Below the pieces are notes generated by a model. It did not search any database and was not told the origin of the DNA. It saw only the letters and a list, made by a program, of their open reading frames with translations. A program made the translations under genes and the position numbers. From positions 834,538 through 898,537 of the forward strand of contig CAXXSC010000006.1 in the NCBI GenBank assembly GCA_963668435.2: DNA of 64,000 bases. Direction: 5' to 3'. This DNA comes from G963668435 sp963668435. GTDB taxonomy: Bacteria > Latescibacterota > Latescibacteria > Latescibacterales > Latescibacteraceae. Below are positions 63,251-64,000 of the stretch, piece by piece. Numbering within the stretch: position 1 is the stretch's first letter; each line of letters opens with the position of its first letter.

Positions 63251-64000
63251 TGCTGAAAAAAAGCAGATCATTCGGCGTCTGGACCCTTTCCTGCGCACTC
63301 ATTTTCCTGCTGACACTGGCCGCTGGCTGCCTCGGCGCGAAAAACGCCCTGCACGGCTCTGGCGACACCGGCGCAGGCGACAGTTTCGAGGTCGCGATGG
63401 GCGACATGAAAACGCCCGGCCCTGACAATTGCACGAAATGCCATTACGCCTGGGCGACCAAATTCGACTATTTCCGCGGCTGGGACCGTTACGGCTACAT
63501 TTTCGACGACCGCACCTGGCCCGGCTATTTCGAGCCCTCCGCCTATCCCGGCATAAACGATTATCACACGAAATATTACGAAACAGAGTGGTGGAACGAG
63601 GGGGAGTATGACCTCAATCCCTGGCCCGCGGGCGTTCTTCACAACGCCGAATCCCTGTCCATAGTCAGCCGGGGTATGCCGAAAATCCCACGGTCGCGCG
63701 CCGATATCACCGGCCCGGTTATCACTGTGGCGAAATCCGGCGGCGATTACAAGTCCATCCGGAAAGCCGTGCGGAAAGCGAAAACCGGCACCACAGTCTT
63801 TGTCCGCCCCGGCGAATACAACGAATGCATCGAGCTCAAGGACGGGGTCTCTCTTATCGGCGAGGACCCGGTAACCACGATCATCAACCCGAAAAACAAG
63901 GGACATGCCATTGTCGCGGCGAACAACTCGGTCATCGCCGGTTTCACGCTCACCGGGACAGGCATTGTCTACGCCACCAACGAGTTCCATTGCGCCATCT
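63251..64000 (+). CDS. lipoprotein with heme-c motif and beta-helix (3' end outside window)
   Basis: ATG 63251 follows CCGGAGAGTATC. The frame is open to the window edge (250 residues). A lipoprotein signal ends LAAGC (Cys27). Residues 61-65 read CTKCH, a c-type heme attachment site, followed by an aromatic-rich stretch (about 66-125). From about residue 158 (PVITVAKSGGDYKSIRKAVRKAKTGTTVFVRPGEYNECIELKDGVSLIGE) a right-handed beta-helix of the pectin-lyase type begins. A heme-bearing surface protein with a carbohydrate-type fold is implied. A single motif could be chance, but the export signal fits heme attachment. Confidence 0.8.

Noticed and set aside
1..64000. tRNA, rRNA and prophage genes
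   Set aside because: I looked for T-loop signatures, rRNA-like stretches and phage gene runs on both strands and saw none; a tRNAscan/Infernal run would settle it.

Overview
The window looks like the chromosome of an uncultured Gram-negative bacterium of the FCB (Fibrobacterota-Chlorobi-Bacteroidota) side of the tree, in the neighbourhood of phyla such as Latescibacterota, KSB1 or Zixibacteria. This is an inference from content. Three large surface or secreted proteins end in the FlgD/Por-secretion-type tail (an NPFNPS/T motif near the start, a GxYF motif near the end). The coding style is GC-rich, there are many TPR and PAS signalling proteins, and the genes are mostly single and separated by long, repeat-filled gaps. 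About a quarter of the window is intergenic. I see no tRNA, rRNA, CRISPR array or prophage.

Layout. 1-3853 holds housekeeping genes: the end of pcrA, a small membrane protein, gatC, a RidA protein, and an IspH protein fused to a UbiA-like membrane domain. 4196-8495 holds two IS4-type insertion sequences; the second splits a gene for a secreted beta-helix protein. 9223-14253 is a cluster of cyclic-nucleotide-binding, TPR-membrane and coiled-coil proteins, followed by accD. 16909-21454 holds a Gfo/Idh/MocA protein, four tandem paralogues of about 136-141 residues and a GAF protein. 22860-28037 holds a secreted beta-galactosidase (minus strand) and a gluconolactonase-like protein. 28603-29890 is a second, frameshifted copy of the first IS. 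30125-39759 holds a MarR regulator with a methyltransferase, a coupled pair of exported proteins, a frameshifted porin, a membrane protein and a phosphodiester glycosidase. 40241-50412 is a minus-strand block: a 1548-residue surface protein, a GNAT acetyltransferase and two coupled TPR sensor-like proteins. 51181-59473 holds a chemoreceptor and a twelve-PAS hybrid histidine kinase. The rest holds a second gluconolactonase-like protein, a type IV pseudopilin, a small Ser/Thr-rich protein, and the start of a lipoprotein with a heme-c motif and a beta-helix.

Two themes stand out. First, most gaps carry modular dispersed repeats made of short hairpins whose stems differ from copy to copy while pairing and loop are kept. 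One of them, a 5-bp stem with a GGCG loop followed by T residues, sits just after the stop codon of many genes on either strand and in the gene's own direction, so the family probably supplies 3' ends (terminators). It also serves as the landing site of the IS elements. Second, four proteins of different architecture end in the same roughly 50-residue four-cysteine module at the place where a signalling output domain would be expected.
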